43,549 bases of DNA from positions 1 to 43,549 of the forward strand of contig NZ_JTCM02000055.1 in NCBI RefSeq assembly GCF_000817785.2, given 5' to 3'. The notes beneath the pieces are model-generated. The model was not told the origin of the DNA. It ran no database searches and saw nothing but the letters and a program-made list of their open reading frames with translations. This stretch comes from Hassallia byssoidea VB512170 (GTDB taxonomy: Bacteria; Cyanobacteriota; Cyanobacteriia; Cyanobacteriales; Nostocaceae). This document shows positions 15,733 through 23,678 of this stretch, piece after piece. Every line of letters starts with the position of its first letter. Position 1 is the first letter of the stretch. The translations under genes were made by a program, and so were the position numbers.

Positions 15733-15782
15733 AGATACCCGACTTCTTCAGATACCCGACTTCTTTAAGAAGTCGGGTATCT
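15733..15782. repeat. AGATACCCGACTTCTT direct repeat plus 33-bp palindrome
   Basis: AGATACCCGACTTCTT (15733-15748) is repeated at 15750-15765 and then mirrored as AAGAAGTCGGGTATCT (15767-15782) around a single T. It lies 33 bp upstream of the PAS kinase start codon, so it may affect transcription or the 5' leader of that gene. Confidence 0.8.
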
Positions 15783-15833
15783 TATCTTGCTTTTTCTTAT
15801 ATTTAATAATTATTTATTAATTTTTTCTTTTTT

Positions 15834-16280
15834 TTAAGTATCAGGTAGACTGATTACTCCAAACCAGTATTTACTAAAAATTTCGATTGTCATTTTCAAT
15901 TTATGGACATCAATTGGTTTAAGAATATAACTATTTACACCATATTCATAACAAGCTTCAATATCTTTAGGATTTGACGATGTAGAAAATACCACTACAG
16001 GAATCATTTTCAGACTATCATCCTGCTTGAGTTGGTGTAGAATTTCTCGCCCATCTGTACCTGGCAAATTGAGGTCGAGTAAAATTAAAGATGGACGGGG
16101 TGCTGTTTTGTTGTCTATGTATTTGCCAGTATGATAAAGAAAGTCTAAAGCGTCATCGCCATCAGTACAACGTTCAACTCGGTGAGGAAGAGATGCACCC
16201 TTCATCATGCGTTGTAAAGCAACAAAATCTTCATCGCTATCTTCAATAACCAATAATGTTGGAGTTTGCTGTCCAAACAT
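15834..16280 (-). CDS. rcpB: Phytochrome-partner response regulator (Rcp family)
   Basis: A 148-residue receiver with the Rcp-type features: LLVIEDSDEDFVALQRMMKG, an extended loop FLYHTGKYIDNKTAPRPSLI, phospho-Asp in LILLDLNLPGTDGREIL, and a long C-terminal extension after KPIDVHKLKM that serves dimerisation in Rcp proteins. It lies 13 nt downstream of the phytochrome gene on the same strand, the standard cph-rcp operon. It should accept phosphate from that kinase. The symbol follows the CphB/RcpB type of Calothrix; the assignment rests on the partner phytochrome being CphB-like. Confidence 0.9.
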   Translation of the reverse strand: MFGQQTPTLLVIEDSDEDFVALQRMMKGASLPHRVERCTDGDDALDFLYHTGKYIDNKTAPRPSLILLDLNLPGTDGREILHQLKQDDSLKMIPVVVFSTSSNPKDIEACYEYGVNSYILKPIDVHKLKMTIEIFSKYWFGVISLPDT

Positions 16281-16293
16281 TTACTTACTTACC

Positions 16294-18543
16294 TCAACTT
16301 GGTAATGTGAAATAGAAAGTGCTACCTTCCCCATAAGTAGATTCTACCCAAATTTTGCCCCCGTGGCGCTCGACAATTTTTTTGGCAATAGTTAAGCCGG
16401 CGCCGGTACCACCACCATATTGACTTGCTGCGTGCAGACGTTTGAAAATGCGAAAAACATTATCTAGATGTTTTTGCCTAATTCCTATACCATTGTCTCG
16501 CACATAGAAAGTGATTGTGGGTTGGTTTGTTGTTTCTTGGTCTAAAAAGCCAATTTCTACTGATTTATTCGCTTTATCGTTGTATTTAATCGCATTGCTG
16601 ATTAAATTACTAAATACTTCGCTCATCTGGATGCGATCGCATTTCACATCTGGTAATCGTCGGCAAATGCAAATATCTACATTAGACGTTTCTTTTAGGC
16701 TAATTTTTAATATTTCTATCACACTTTCTACTAATTCGTTCAAGTTAGTTCGTCGCATTACTAGTTCGACTCGTCCTAAACGAGAAAAATGCAGTAGAGA
16801 ATTAATCAAATCTTCCATTCGCTGAGTCAGACGCACCAGAGTTTGCAGTTTGGAAACTCCATCTTCATTTAGCGAATCAGCGTAATCTTCAATCAGAAAT
16901 GTTGAGTAGTTGTGAATTCCTCGTAGCGGTTCTTTTAAATCATGAGAAGCAATGTAAGCAAAAGCATCTAATTCTCTGTTACTGCGTTCTAATTCGACAT
17001 TAATTTTTGCTAATTCATCCGCTTTTTTGAGTACCATTGCTACAATAGCGCTTTTAAGTTCTAAAGCACCATCAATTTCACATTTTCTCCAAGGTAAAGA
17101 CTTAAATCGTACCGTTTCTTGCCACATTTTAAAAGATTTACGCGGTGATAAATGCAAACTACCATTTTCGTCAACTTCCACTGGTTTGTTGGGATTACCC
17201 CCCCATTTTAAAGTTTGAATCACTTCTGGACGAAACCACAAAATCCAATGTTTTTGACTTTGAGCAATGGCAAGTGCTAACATTCCACTAGCAACATCTT
17301 GAAAATTTTCTGATGCGGGATAAACTTTTACTAGTGAATCTGTATAAAAAACGTTATCATTATTAATTGGCGTCGCTAACCAGTTTATTAAGTCTTGAAT
17401 TTCCGCTTTTAATGGTGTTTTGCCAAATAATAGCAATTCTTGATTCAAGCAGACAGCAACACCTTCAGCGCTGACTAATTCTAATAATTCATTTTTCTGC
17501 TCAATTAAAGCATCTACCAAATTTTTGGTTTCGGAAATAGCCTCAACAAACTTCGATTGAATTGTCTTGAGTTTGAGTTTGTAATCTAAGTCTTCATTTT
17601 CTTCTTTTGTCCCAATGTCTAAAGACATTACATGTCCCAAAAATTCGCAGGCAGTGCGTATATAATAAGGTACATACTTAGGTGTATTATTGTGACAGGC
17701 AATCAATCCCCATAATTTTTTATTTTTGATTAAAGAAATTGACATCGAAGCGGTAACGCCCATATTCTGCAAATACTCAACATGTATGGGAGAAACACTC
17801 CTCAAGACTGAATAACTTAAATCTACTGGTTCATTAGTAACTGGATTATGAGTGGGAATCAGTTCTACTGGTTGATAATTAACATTAGGAATTAACCGCA
17901 GCCAATTTAGAATGTATAATTGCTTTGCTTGTTTGGGAATATCTGATGCAGGATAGTGTAAACTCAAATAAGGAGCCAAATCTTCTAATTTATCTTCGGC
18001 TATGACCTTACCAGCGCCTTCCTCATCAAATCGATAGATCATAACTCGGTCAAATTCTGTAATTGTTCGCACTTGTTTGGCTAAAACTTGACATAAATCT
18101 TGTAAAGTCAGTGTATTTTGTATTTGCTTAAGAGGGGCTTTGACTAACTGATAGAAAGTAAAAAAATCTTGATTATCTTGTGATGTAACAGGCAATAATT
18201 CCAGAATTACAACATCTTGAGAATGATGTATAATTCCATCAAAGAAGAAAGTATTATTTGGAGTTGCCAAAGATATTTTTACGGGATTGATGCTTTCAAA
18301 ATCGGTAGAAAAACATTGTTTAATATGAGAAATTTGCTCGACATCCAGTAATTCTTTAAGTTGTTTGCCTAGCAATTCTTGGGGATGAATACCAATCAAA
18401 TCAAAAGTATTTTTGCTAACTTGTAAAATAGTAAATTCTGGTTCTTGTAAAACAAAAAGAATACCGTATGGTTGAATTAAACCTGGAATGTGAATTTGTT
18501 CGCGATCGCAGTTAGTTAAATCTACATTTATCTGCATAATCAT
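16294..18543 (-). CDS. cphB (phytochrome): CphB-type bacteriophytochrome histidine kinase
   Basis: 749 residues: PAS (about 15-120), GAF (140-310), PHY (320-500) and histidine kinase (H-box AYIASHDLKEPL, His534; N-box NLISNAIKYND; G1 VRDNGIGI). Chromophore-pocket residues are present: PASDIP (198-203), His254 and His284, and the PHY tongue motif SPRKSF. The GAF cysteine of Cph1-type proteins is Ile253 (RSVSPIHVEYL), while an N-terminal cysteine in DLTNCDREQIHIPG (Cys12) is kept. This predicts biliverdin attached at the N-terminus, as in CphB/BphP proteins. Second start ATG two codons in is equally possible. Followed at once by its Rcp regulator. Not to be confused with cyanophycinase, also called cphB. 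Confidence 0.93.
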   Translation of the reverse strand: MIMQINVDLTNCDREQIHIPGLIQPYGILFVLQEPEFTILQVSKNTFDLIGIHPQELLGKQLKELLDVEQISHIKQCFSTDFESINPVKISLATPNNTFFFDGIIHHSQDVVILELLPVTSQDNQDFFTFYQLVKAPLKQIQNTLTLQDLCQVLAKQVRTITEFDRVMIYRFDEEGAGKVIAEDKLEDLAPYLSLHYPASDIPKQAKQLYILNWLRLIPNVNYQPVELIPTHNPVTNEPVDLSYSVLRSVSPIHVEYLQNMGVTASMSISLIKNKKLWGLIACHNNTPKYVPYYIRTACEFLGHVMSLDIGTKEENEDLDYKLKLKTIQSKFVEAISETKNLVDALIEQKNELLELVSAEGVAVCLNQELLLFGKTPLKAEIQDLINWLATPINNDNVFYTDSLVKVYPASENFQDVASGMLALAIAQSQKHWILWFRPEVIQTLKWGGNPNKPVEVDENGSLHLSPRKSFKMWQETVRFKSLPWRKCEIDGALELKSAIVAMVLKKADELAKINVELERSNRELDAFAYIASHDLKEPLRGIHNYSTFLIEDYADSLNEDGVSKLQTLVRLTQRMEDLINSLLHFSRLGRVELVMRRTNLNELVESVIEILKISLKETSNVDICICRRLPDVKCDRIQMSEVFSNLISNAIKYNDKANKSVEIGFLDQETTNQPTITFYVRDNGIGIRQKHLDNVFRIFKRLHAASQYGGGTGAGLTIAKKIVERHGGKIWVESTYGEGSTFYFTLPS

Positions 18544-18594
18544 TAAACTTTTAACATTGAAATAGGATTAGTATAGCGTTTTTAGATCAGCAAT

Positions 18595-18622
18595 GTAGAG
18601 ACGTTTCATGAAAAGTCTGTAC
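18595..18622. repeat. Degenerate GTAGAGACGTTCC-family palindrome
   Basis: GTAGAGACGTTTC, ATG, then AAAAGTCTGTAC: same frame of arms as the copies at 4903 and 22288 but with several mismatches. It lies about 50 bp upstream of the phytochrome start codon. Confidence 0.5.
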
Positions 18623-18749
18623 GATAAATTTTACGCTCTTATTTTTGATAATATAGCTATTCGATGTTAGTCAAAGACTGTTTCTCATTGCCAATCAAAG
18701 CAAGATTAATTTTAAATTAACAATTAATAATATAAATAATATCACTACG

Positions 18750-18898
18750 AGTGCTGAGAGCAGAGTTAGAGTATTAAGTGTTAACTATTAAGTGTTGAGT
18801 ATTGAGTGTTAAGTTAAATAAATTAGTCAAAATTTAAAACTCAAGACTCAGAACTCAAGATTTCTAAACTTTCTCCGACTCGTAACTCAGGACTCAAA
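18750..18898. repeat. STRR tract between phytochrome and multi-domain regulator genes
   Basis: Imperfect heptamers of the AGTGTTA/AGTATTG type (18770-18815) are followed by ACTCAAG/ACTCAGA-type units (18840-18895), again complementary blocks. The remaining gap from 18544 is AT-rich with no gene. Confidence 0.7.
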
Positions 18899-18906
18899 AG
18901 TTTCTT

Positions 18907-20739
18907 TTACCACAGTTGTACCCGTTTTAAACGGCTGATAATCCGAGTAATAAGTTCTGGTTCCACAATCGGTTTACCTACATAATCATCTGCACCTGCG
19001 GCAAATACTTCACGTATCGTATCAGCATTTGTGTCAGATGTCAGTACGACGATGGGTAGATCTCCCCAATGAGGATCTTGACGTACCACTTGACAAAGAA
19101 CTATGCCGCTGAAGGTAGGCATAGAAGCGTCTAAAATTAGTAGGTCGGGAACTGTGGTAGTTAGCACTTCCCAGAAATTTTGCGGATCTTCTAAAGTTGT
19201 GACATCAAGTCCCCAAGGTTGTAGTAAATCGCTTAAGGTTGTCAGTACTTGGGGATCATCATCCACGATTAAAACTCTGGCTTCAGTTGCGGTAGCTTGA
19301 TTGAGTATCTGGGTGACAGCTTTGAGGATTTGCTCTGGGTCTATAGGCTTGTGTAAAAAGGCACGAGCGCCTAAACGAGCTACTTCAACTCGGTCAAGCA
19401 AGCTACCCCTGATGGTCAATACTAACACCGGGATTGGAGATTTACTTTGTGCGAGTTCAGCCAGTAGCGTCAGTCCATTCTCATTGGTGTTAGCAAAAAT
19501 CAGATTGAGCAAAATCGCGTCCGGGGGATTTTGAGCGATCGCTTCTCTACCAGCAGCCAAAGAATTCGCTACTTCTACGCGCAAATTTAAGGCGTATGCC
19601 GATTGGGTGAGTTGTTCAATTAATGAGCGATCGTCATCAATTATCAGTATTAAAGCAGATTGCTCCTCCAAAACAGGTGCAACAGCACTTAAAGTTGGTG
19701 GCTTTTCTAGTTCTTGTTGCAATAAACTAACTAGTTGCTGTAGTTGTGTTGCTTGTTGTTTTATTGCTTCACTTTCTAGCAACTGTTCAATCTCGCGTGC
19801 TAATCTCGAACCTTCATTAAAGCCAAAAGAACCCAATGAACCAGCCATTTTATGAGCTTCTAGCTTTGCTGAGTGTTGGATTTGCAAGGTGATGGTGTCT
19901 GTCATCAAAGCTGCAACCACCTGCTCAAATAATGCCACCTGACAAGTAAAACTCTCCTTGTTGCGCTGCCAAATAGTGTTAACAGATTCTATCACCATAT
20001 TTTCAGCCTGTTGCCTGTCGGCATCAGTAGAAGCTGCGGACGACTCAGGTGCAGGTGTCTGTTCTGGTGGAGGTAAAAGGCGATATCCTAAGCCGTAGAT
20101 TGTTTCAATTAAATCAGCAGTCATTCCTGCTGCTTTTAATTTCTGGCGAAGTTTTTTGATGTGAGTTGTCACCGCATCTTCACCCGGATACTCGGCAATC
20201 GACCAAAGGCGGTCTAAAATCATACTCCGGCTAAATATACGTTGCGGATTTCGCAAAAAAAGATGTAATAAACGATATTCTGTTGCTGTCAGTCGTAAAA
20301 GCCTCCCTTCATAAACAACTTTGCTGCTACTGGTGTCAAGTTGTAGTTTTCCCCAAGTCAGTACGGTCGCTAAAATATTACTTCCTCGTCGCAATAAAGC
20401 GCGAACGCGGGCGATTAATTCTGACACGTCAAAAGGTTTGACCATGTAATCATCAGCACCTGCATCTAAGCCCATCGCCTTATCAGTGCTGCTATCTTTG
20501 ACAGTTAATAGCAGAATCGGCATTTGATACCCGCTAGATCGCAATTGACGACAAACACTAATACCATCCAACCCAGGCAAAACTATATCCAGAACGATCA
20601 GATCGTATGCAAAGCCTCGCACTAGTTGCAAAGCTGTTTGACTTTCGGCGATCGTATCAACTATATAGTTATGGGATCTGAGTACTTCTGACACCATCGA
20701 AGCAGTAGGCTGATCGTCCTCCACTACTAGAATTTTCAT
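18907..20739 (-). CDS. Multi-domain response regulator REC-wHTH-HPt-REC-REC
   Basis: About 610 residues. REC1 (KILVVEDDQPTA; Asp in IVLDIVLPGLDG; KPFD) is joined to an OmpR-type winged helix (LTATEYRLLHLFLRNPQRIF; TTHIKKLRQKLK; YGLGYRL). An HPt domain (EAHKMAGSLGSFGF) follows, then two further receivers. REC2 has the acidic pair (IIDDDRS) and KPID but the phospho-Asp position reads AILLNLIF, Asn instead of Asp. REC3 has a normal Asp (LLILDASMP) and KPI. I use the ATG at 20739, preceded by CGGAG at six bases; another ATG at 20754 is possible. Likely a DNA-binding hub with internal phosphorelay; target genes unknown. Confidence 0.9.
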   Translation of the reverse strand: MKILVVEDDQPTASMVSEVLRSHNYIVDTIAESQTALQLVRGFAYDLIVLDIVLPGLDGISVCRQLRSSGYQMPILLLTVKDSSTDKAMGLDAGADDYMVKPFDVSELIARVRALLRRGSNILATVLTWGKLQLDTSSSKVVYEGRLLRLTATEYRLLHLFLRNPQRIFSRSMILDRLWSIAEYPGEDAVTTHIKKLRQKLKAAGMTADLIETIYGLGYRLLPPPEQTPAPESSAASTDADRQQAENMVIESVNTIWQRNKESFTCQVALFEQVVAALMTDTITLQIQHSAKLEAHKMAGSLGSFGFNEGSRLAREIEQLLESEAIKQQATQLQQLVSLLQQELEKPPTLSAVAPVLEEQSALILIIDDDRSLIEQLTQSAYALNLRVEVANSLAAGREAIAQNPPDAILLNLIFANTNENGLTLLAELAQSKSPIPVLVLTIRGSLLDRVEVARLGARAFLHKPIDPEQILKAVTQILNQATATEARVLIVDDDPQVLTTLSDLLQPWGLDVTTLEDPQNFWEVLTTTVPDLLILDASMPTFSGIVLCQVVRQDPHWGDLPIVVLTSDTNADTIREVFAAGADDYVGKPIVEPELITRIISRLKRVQLW

Positions 20740-20763
20740 GTCATACTCCGTCATAGCCGAGTA

Positions 20764-21366
20764 TTAACTCATTTGCTGGACTGTTAATTCTGATAAAGTG
20801 TCAAGGGTGGAAAATTGAGGAATCAAAGAAAGGGATCGCACATTTTTCGAGTAAAAGTAAGGATAATAAGTAGAAGCTTGCTTACTCTTACCCTGTAGCG
20901 TTACCCTTTCTCTCTCGATATCCCCCTCAAGAGTCCCTGTCGTCAGGTAAACTGCTATTTCATGGCACTTTTGAGCTAATGACTGAATCGCTAATAAAGC
21001 TTCTGGAATCACTGCAAATAACGAAGGCTTATTAGGAAAAACAACCGGATCAAAGTACCACCAATTGGCAATATTTTTCATTAGTCCTAAATGCTGAAAA
21101 GCAAGTCGCTTACTTAGGCTTTTCAGGATTTTTAACTCAGGACTAAGATTTATAATCTTAGCGATCTCTAACTGGGTGCTGCTATTTACCCGCACAGACA
21201 AAAGTAGTCTCAGCAATTTAGTAGAGTTTTTAGCCCTGCAATAACCCACGACAAATGTGGACAGGCTTGTTTTGTAGATCCGCAACCACCCACGAGTATT
21301 TTTGATGAAGCCTGTCCACATTTGTCTAGGGAAGACTTCGCCCACTGAAACACATAAGCCGTTCAT
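20764..21366 (-). CDS. Unknown protein carrying an embedded inverted-repeat element
   Basis: A 200-residue frame starting MNGLCVSVGEVFPRQMW, with AAGAGG six bases before the ATG. Its stop lies about 25 bp before the multi-domain regulator, so the two may be co-transcribed. The middle (SSTQLEIAKIINLSPELKIL, then KNIANWWYFDPVVFPNKPSL and AVIPEALLAIQSLAQKCHEI) reads like a folded, mostly helical domain, but I recognise no family. Residues about 14-39 are encoded by a 75-bp element with perfect 17-bp inverted ends. The same frame is open further upstream to 21570, through STRR sequence that I regard as non-coding. It may be a decayed or chimeric gene. Confidence 0.45.
   Translation of the reverse strand: MNGLCVSVGEVFPRQMWTGFIKNTRGWLRIYKTSLSTFVVGYCRAKNSTKLLRLLLSVRVNSSTQLEIAKIINLSPELKILKSLSKRLAFQHLGLMKNIANWWYFDPVVFPNKPSLFAVIPEALLAIQSLAQKCHEIAVYLTTGTLEGDIERERVTLQGKSKQASTYYPYFYSKNVRSLSLIPQFSTLDTLSELTVQQMS
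21251..21325. repeat. 75-bp element with perfect 17-bp inverted ends
   Basis: Left end ACAAATGTGGACAGGCT (21251-21267) and right end AGCCTGTCCACATTTGT (21309-21325) are exact reverse complements around a 41-bp centre (TGTTTTGTAGATCCGCAACC and onward). A related left half occurs at 43475-43511. Size and ends resemble a miniature inverted-repeat element. Confidence 0.7.
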
Positions 21367-21479
21367 AGAAAACCTCTTACTTGAGTAAGTTGTCATCTCC
21401 CGAAAGCTAGAGGATAAAAATGAGGAAATGATGAAGAGTCGAAGATAAAGCTTGAGATTATGTGGGAAAACTTTTCGAT

Positions 21480-21645
21480 CTCGGTAATTGGTAATCGGTA
21501 ATCGGTAATAGCTAATTGGTAATGCGGAAGAAAGAATTGGAGACAAGGAGACAAAAAGACAAGCAGACAAAAAGACAAGCAGACAAGGGGACTTAGAAAA
21601 TTCTCCTTGTCCCCCCTCCCCCTTGTCTCCCCCTCCCCCCTTCCC
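21480..21645. repeat. STRR tract upstream of tetR
   Basis: TAATTGG/TAATCGG heptamers (21485-21525), then GACAAGCA/GACAAAAA octamer-like units (21540-21590), then a pyrimidine block of TTGTCCCCC-type units (21603-21645). It separates the divergent signalling island and export operon. Confidence 0.8.
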
Positions 21646-21651
21646 GTTTCC

Positions 21652-21707
21652 TTGACAACACTGTAAAAAGCATATTATATTTATAAATAACGACCGTTCG
21701 ATATAAA
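21652..21707 (+). promoter_or_regulatory. tetR promoter with operator-like 22-mer
   Basis: TTGACA (21652-21657) and TATATT (21676-21681) are spaced by 18 bp. Immediately downstream, AATAACGACCGTTCGATATAAA minus its ends forms a 22-mer (21686-21707) that recurs with 18 of 22 matches at 23643-23664 in the same operon. The position over the predicted transcription start is right for autorepression by the TetR protein. Confidence 0.55.
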
Positions 21708-21716
21708 AAAAGACTA

Positions 21717-22325
21717 ATGCCGAAAATTGTTGACCATGACCAATATCGCAAAGAACTACTTAGCAAATGCTTTGATTTATTTGCCGAGAAAGGTTATGGC
21801 TCAATTACCATGCGCCAAATTGCCGAAGGCTTAAGAGTTTCCACGGGGACGCTGTATCATTATTTTCCCAGCAAGCAAGCTTTATTTGAGCAATTAATGG
21901 AAGAAATATGTCAACAAGATGTGTCGATGGCAACGGCTGAGTTGTCAGGAACGCAAACGCTGCCAGAACAGCTGGAAATTATTGGCAAATTCATCATCAA
22001 AAAAGAGGATTACTTGATTAAATGGACTTATTTATTAGTTGATTTTTGTCAGCATCAAAACTTTAAAGGTATGGAAAATGTTGACGCATTTAATCGCATA
22101 AACGAGAGATATAAGCAAGCAATATATGATTTTTTAGGTATTCAAGATCCAGTAATTGCCGCCTTTATCTACTCGTTTATTGATGGCTTAATCTTCGAGC
22201 GTCTCTTGAATAATGAAATGGTTTCGATTCCCGAACAATGCGCTTTATTGGGCAAGATGCTAACTGCATATTTAGAGAAAGAAAATAGTAGAGACGTTCC
22301 GGTGGAACGTCTGTACGAAAGTTAG
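21717..22325 (+). CDS. TetR/AcrR family transcriptional regulator
   Basis: 202 residues. The N-terminal DNA-binding domain is clear: CFDLFAEKGYGSITMRQIAE, then GLRVSTGTLYHYFPSKQALF, a canonical TetR helix-turn-helix. The rest is a helical ligand-binding domain. The last 12 residues (SRDVPVERLYES) are encoded by a GTAGAGACGTTCC palindrome, so the native C-terminus was replaced or extended. It is the first gene of the exporter operon (10 nt before the DevB-like gene) and probably represses it. A shared operator-like sequence is found upstream of this gene and before the fourth reading frame of the operon. The inducer is unknown. Confidence 0.93.
   Translation: MPKIVDHDQYRKELLSKCFDLFAEKGYGSITMRQIAEGLRVSTGTLYHYFPSKQALFEQLMEEICQQDVSMATAELSGTQTLPEQLEIIGKFIIKKEDYLIKWTYLLVDFCQHQNFKGMENVDAFNRINERYKQAIYDFLGIQDPVIAAFIYSFIDGLIFERLLNNEMVSIPEQCALLGKMLTAYLEKENSRDVPVERLYES
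22288..22316. repeat. GTAGAGACGTTCC palindrome inside the 3' end of tetR
   Basis: GTAGAGACGTTCC, GGT, GGAACGTCTGTAC: differs from the perfect copy at 4903-4931 by one base in the right arm. It supplies the codons for SRDVPVERLY at the end of the TetR protein. Confidence 0.85.
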
Positions 22326-22334
22326 GGAAAAATT

Positions 22335-23624
22335 ATGAGTACAAATCTTTTATTCAAAGCTGCAAATCGTCACTGGTTGATTGGTATAATAGTTGCTGCA
22401 AGTGCGATCGCAGGCGGAATAGCTCTTTATGGTGTTTCTCAATTTGGGGTTGCTGACAATTCTACATCTAGTAAAGTAGAAACTATACCTCGCGCTCAAA
22501 AAGTAACAGCGTTAGCACGACTTGAACCAGAAGCAGAGGTAATTAAGTTGTCTGCACCTCTAGCTTTAGATGGCGATCGCATTGCCAAAATATTGGTTAG
22601 AGTTGGTGATACTGTGAAAGCAGGACAAGTTGTGGCAATTCTCGATTCACGCGATCGCTTGCAAGATGCTTTGCAACAAACTCAACAACAAATAAATGTA
22701 GCTTCATCGAAACTCGCACAAGTGAAAGCTGGCGCAAAAACCGGAGAAATTCAAGCACAACAGGCAAATGTTGAGCGGTTGCAGGCGCAATTGCAAGGTG
22801 ATAAAATCGCTCAAGTTGAAACTATAGCTCGATTAAAAGCGCAATTACAAGGAGACAACATCGCCCAACAAGCAACAATTAGAAAACTTGAAGCAGAACT
22901 TAATAACGCCGAAGCTGAATATCAGCGCTATCAACAATTATATAAAGAAGGTGCAATTTCTAACTCTTTGTTTGATAGCAAGCGCTTGAGTGTAGAAACT
23001 AGCAAACAGCAACTAAACGAAGCGAAAGCCGTTTTCAACCGAATCAACGCAACTGGTAACAAGCAAATCAGCGAAGCCAAAGCCACACTCAACCGAATTA
23101 ACGCTACTGGTGACAAACAAATTAGCGAAGCCAAAGCCACATTTAATAGTATTGCCGAAGTTCGTGCGGTAGATGTGCAAGCAGCGCAAACAGAAGTTGA
23201 TAATGCGATCGCTTCAGCCAAACGTGCCAAAACCGACTTAGAAGCAGCTTATATCAAAGCACCAATAACAGGAAAGATTCTCAAAATTAACACGCGAATC
23301 GGAGAAAAGATTAATGATGCTGGCATTGCAGACTTAGCGCAAACTGACAAGATGGTTGCAGTTACAGAAGTTTATCAAACCGATATTAGTAAAGTTAAAC
23401 TCGGACAGCAAGCTATAATTACCAGTCAGGCGTTTTCTGGTAAACTGCGCGGCACCGTTTCTCAAATTGGCTTGCAGGTAAATCGGCAAAACGTGTTCAG
23501 TAATCAGCCAGGAGAAAATTTAGATCGCCGCGTAATTGAAGTAAAAATTCGCCTTCAAAGAGAAGATAGTCAGCGAGTTGCAGGTTTTACTAACTTGCAA
23601 GTGCAGACAGCAATTGAGTTGTAA
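22335..23624 (+). CDS. HlyD/DevB-like membrane fusion protein
   Basis: 429 residues: a short cytoplasmic start, one membrane helix (about 15-37), the ALARLEPEAEVIKLSAP lead typical of DevB, a biotinyl-lipoyl half (VRVGDTVKAGQVVAILD), a long coiled coil (about 115-295), the returning lipoyl half (YIKAPITGKILKINTRIGEK) and beta-barrel end. The coiled coil contains an 18-residue (54-bp) repeat, EAKAxxNRINATGxKQIS, present twice fully and once in part (about 23019-23160), and a shorter repeat around AQLQGDKIAQ. It bridges the inner-membrane ABC permease to an outer-membrane channel (TolC/HgdD type), which is not encoded here. Confidence 0.92.
   Translation: MSTNLLFKAANRHWLIGIIVAASAIAGGIALYGVSQFGVADNSTSSKVETIPRAQKVTALARLEPEAEVIKLSAPLALDGDRIAKILVRVGDTVKAGQVVAILDSRDRLQDALQQTQQQINVASSKLAQVKAGAKTGEIQAQQANVERLQAQLQGDKIAQVETIARLKAQLQGDNIAQQATIRKLEAELNNAEAEYQRYQQLYKEGAISNSLFDSKRLSVETSKQQLNEAKAVFNRINATGNKQISEAKATLNRINATGDKQISEAKATFNSIAEVRAVDVQAAQTEVDNAIASAKRAKTDLEAAYIKAPITGKILKINTRIGEKINDAGIADLAQTDKMVAVTEVYQTDISKVKLGQQAIITSQAFSGKLRGTVSQIGLQVNRQNVFSNQPGENLDRRVIEVKIRLQREDSQRVAGFTNLQVQTAIEL
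23019..23160 (+). repeat. 54-bp in-frame tandem repeat in the DevB-like coiled coil
   Basis: Units beginning GAAGCGAAAGCC / GAAGCCAAAGCC recur at 54-bp spacing and encode EAKAVFNRINATGNKQIS, EAKATLNRINATGDKQIS and a truncated EAKATFNSIAE. Expansion or loss of units would change the length of the periplasmic hairpin. Confidence 0.8.
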
Positions 23625-23642
23625 ATTTTCAATAAACTGATT

Positions 23643-23664
23643 TATAACGAATGTTTGATATAAA
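23643..23664 (+). promoter_or_regulatory. Second operator-like 22-mer in the exporter operon
   Basis: TATAACGAATGTTTGATATA and two further A match the sequence over the tetR promoter at 18 of 22 positions. It lies between the DevB-like stop and the RBS of the DUF2834 gene, suggesting an internal promoter controlled by the same repressor. Confidence 0.5.
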
Positions 23665-23678
23665 TGGAGGAGTTTAAT

